Positions 43,500-45,095 of a stretch of DNA of 45,095 bases are shown here, piece after piece. Each line of letters opens with the position of its first letter. Positions within the stretch are counted from its first letter, which is position 1. The position numbers and the translations under genes were made by a program. The notes below the pieces were generated by a model. The model had not been told where the DNA came from and searched no databases. It saw only the letters and a list, made by a program, of their open reading frames with translations. Origin of the DNA: Salegentibacter sp. (lineage in GTDB: Bacteria; Bacteroidota; Bacteroidia; Flavobacteriales; Flavobacteriaceae); the NCBI GenBank assembly GCA_024635795.1, contig JAGXIH010000002.1, positions 1 through 45,095 of the forward strand, in the 5' to 3' direction.

Positions 43500-43721
43500 G
43501 ATCGTGTACGATACAATTATAGATGATTTAAAAAAACCAGATCCTTATTTAGGATAGAAATCGTTTATAGGAACCTGGATATATTGACCACAATTTTTGC
43601 ATAAACACAACAATTAGACTTGATCCCTTTTTTTGTTTGAACTTCTTCCGTAAGAGCTAAGAATTAAACCCAAAACATAATATAGTTTACAGTCCCATGA
43701 TTTGATTGAGGAAAACAATTT

Positions 43722-44837
43722 TTAAAATGATTTCTTTTCCATTCCTTTTATATTGGGTTCAGAAGTGTTTTTAACTACAAAGTCCACAACCCCAAGTAAC
43801 AGTTCCTCTTCTGTAATTACTTCAACTTTCCATTCGCCTTCCCTAAGGTTATTTTTATAGGTATATCCACGGAAACCACGATCACGTCCACCAGTGACTT
43901 CAAAGCCAATGTCCTCGGTTATTTCCCAACTCCTGGTTTCGGGATTGTACCATTGCCAACGATGAAAAATTGACTTTTTTATAGCTGTAGGTGCAAAAAC
44001 AGAAGTGAACACATATACCCTTTCATCAGCCTGACGATGAAAATTGATGTTATGCGTACGCCAAAATATATACCATTCATCCCTCTCGTAAGTAACGATG
44101 TATTCATTATTTTTTTTCCTGACATCATGAGCCACCAGCCCGGTTTCCATAGCCAGTGGTACCGGTGGAATAAGATTGAAATAGTAAAAAGCATTGATAA
44201 CTAAATAGATAGAAAGGATACCACTGATCAGTTTTTTTAGACTTATCTCTGCTCTTGTGCTTGGGCTTGAGGTGTAAATAAACAGGATAAGAGCCAGCGT
44301 AAAAGCTAAACTTACAAGGCCGGAAATAATAAAAATAAAGGTACTCATTTCCCTTATCAGCGTAGGAACCATAAAGGTGAAAAAGGTAAAACTTATAAAA
44401 AAATAAACACTGAACTGGAGGTATTTATTGGAGATTTTCTTTCTAAGAAACTCGTTTGCAAATAAGAGTATAACCAGCAGTATGAAAAAAACCATGGTTT
44501 TTGACAATGACACACTTCTAAAAAAATAGATGACAAAAGCACTTGAAAGTGCTCCAAAGAAGAACTGTATGGCTAGCGGAAAATATTCTGAATAACGCCC
44601 GATAAAAGTGTTTTTCCACTTGCCATCATCCGCTACATTAAACAAATAAAGCGTTATCGATAATAAGATCATATGCGAGCAAAGTACCACCGTATCATAA
44701 ACGCGATCTATTCGCCCCAAAGTCAAGGTGTCAAAAATAAAGCCACCCATAAAAAAAAGTATGGGGGCGTACTTTTGATTGCGAATAACAGTCTTTCCAA
44801 AATCACTGTTTCTAAATCTTACTAAGGCTCTTTTCAT
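43722..44837 (-). CDS. membrane protein with C-terminal DUF2914-like domain
   Basis: This 371-residue protein has about seven membrane helices in residues ~20-225 (e.g. FPLAIQFFFGALSSAFVIYF, TMVFFILLVILLFANEF, TFIFIISGLVSLAFTLALIL). A soluble C-terminal domain (~240-360) contains VFTSVFAPTAIKKSIFHRWQ, RGFRGYTYKNNLREGEWKVE and VVDFVV, the DUF2914 pattern. The domain would be periplasmic or cytoplasmic depending on topology, which was not determined. No functional partner is nearby. A -7 element lies directly before the ATG. Confidence 0.8.
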   Translation of the reverse strand: MKRALVRFRNSDFGKTVIRNQKYAPILFFMGGFIFDTLTLGRIDRVYDTVVLCSHMILLSITLYLFNVADDGKWKNTFIGRYSEYFPLAIQFFFGALSSAFVIYFFRSVSLSKTMVFFILLVILLFANEFLRKKISNKYLQFSVYFFISFTFFTFMVPTLIREMSTFIFIISGLVSLAFTLALILFIYTSSPSTRAEISLKKLISGILSIYLVINAFYYFNLIPPVPLAMETGLVAHDVRKKNNEYIVTYERDEWYIFWRTHNINFHRQADERVYVFTSVFAPTAIKKSIFHRWQWYNPETRSWEITEDIGFEVTGGRDRGFRGYTYKNNLREGEWKVEVITEEELLLGVVDFVVKNTSEPNIKGMEKKSF

Positions 44838-44853
44838 ACTATTTTAGTAGCTA

Positions 44854-44861
44854 CAAAAGTA
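44854..44861 (-). promoter_or_regulatory. -7 promoter element of the DUF2914-like gene
   Basis: Minus-strand TACTTTTG (plus CAAAAGTA) matches TAnnTTTG, 17 bp before the ATG, giving a very short leader. The porin gene at 2826 has the identical octamer at the same distance. Confidence 0.55.
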
Positions 44862-44954
44862 TCGTATTTCCCTTGATATTATTACTCATAAACAATTACT
44901 CTTGATCCTAAATATTATCAATTTCACGAAAAGGTGAGAATTCAGAATAGCCCC

Positions 44955-44995
44955 AAAAACAAAAAAGCCTCTTCCCGCAAAGCGGAAAAAAGCTT
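44955..44995 (-). terminator. minus-strand terminator of an element right of the window
   Basis: Outer AAGC/GCTT (44965-44968, 44992-44995) and inner CCGC/GCGG (44975-44985) pairs form an imperfect stem; on the minus strand it is followed by TTTTTTGTTTTTG. It lies upstream of the promoter of the DUF2914-like gene, so it must end a transcript entering from the right. Confidence 0.65.
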
Positions 44996-45006
44996 CTCAT
45001 CAGTCG

Positions 45007-45069
45007 GCCATAAAATCCTGGAGTACCAGGAATTTCAATGGCTAACTACACAATCCCGATTGCTCGGGA
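45007..45069 (-). other. two stem-loops upstream of the right-edge terminator
   Basis: An imperfect hairpin (GCCAT 45007-45011 / ATGGC 45038-45042, with inner CCTGG-AGTA-CCAGG at 45017-45030) and a second stem TCCCGA-TTGC-TCGGGA (45054-45069) precede the minus-strand terminator. They may be the 3' part of an untranslated RNA or 3' UTR. The transcript's start is outside the window. Confidence 0.4.
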
Positions 45070-45095
45070 CAAACAACACAACTACTTTTTAGTGC

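Noticed and set aside
44955-45009. hammerhead-ribozyme-like CTGATGAG on the minus strand near the right edge
   Set aside because: The required GAAA after stem II and the flanking stems are missing; the sequence leads into a terminator instead.
45042-45095. minus-strand open frame running off the right edge (17 codons)
   Set aside because: Too short to judge, overlaps a perfect stem-loop and resembles no known protein end.
1-45095. CRISPR array, insertion sequence or prophage genes
   Set aside because: No regularly spaced direct repeats, transposase, integrase or phage structural genes were seen; the repeats present are short dispersed palindromes.

Overview
The window reads as chromosome from a member of the Bacteroidota, most likely family Flavobacteriaceae. 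Evidence seen in the sequence: the 5' end of a Bacteroidota-type 16S rRNA, several TTTG-N19..21-TAnnTTTG promoters (the -33/-7 signature of this phylum), a SusC/SusD pair, lipoproteins with acidic residues just after the lipobox cysteine, a miaB / sigma-54 activator / lptE / secG / groESL block, and short palindromic intergenic repeats. A genus cannot be fixed from the sequence alone.

Layout. 1-126 is the 5' end of a 16S rRNA gene on the minus strand, with a long leader and three tandem rRNA promoters (about 461-741). 892-8487 (minus) holds a putative porin and a SusC-SusD-lipoprotein outer-membrane uptake operon; upstream of it lies a decayed 49-codon gene end that still has its terminator. 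8949-9554 is rnhB, followed by a duplicated structured repeat and an LVIVD-type lipoprotein (minus). 11229-17951 (plus) is a housekeeping run: miaB, a sigma-54-type activator without a receiver domain, lptE, a TPR protein, secG, groES, groEL.

18107-35801 is the most interesting part. A minus-strand set (HEPN-like protein, pyruvate:ferredoxin oxidoreductase nifJ, an Alvin/YfhL-type ferredoxin) faces a plus-strand run: 2-oxoacid:ferredoxin oxidoreductase korAB, then nuoABCDHIJKLMN, then a small uncharacterised ORF 3 bp after nuoN. nuoE, nuoF and nuoG (the NADH-oxidising module) are absent from the locus. The inferred picture is a ferredoxin-centred respiratory island: NifJ and KorAB reduce ferredoxin, and an 11-subunit complex I oxidises it and passes electrons to quinone while pumping ions. 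The divergent control region contains two 16-bp palindromes of CRP/FNR spacing (TATGA-N6-TCATA).

37101-43471 (minus) is a stress or detoxification neighbourhood: DJ-1/PfpI protein, iron-type alcohol dehydrogenase, two zinc-independent MDR oxidoreductases, a TetR regulator with a perfect 30-bp palindrome over its promoter, an SDR, a MarR-family pseudogene that has lost its recognition helix, and a DoxX-like membrane protein. 43722-44837 encodes a DUF2914-like membrane protein. The right edge carries stem-loops and a minus-strand terminator belonging to something outside the window.
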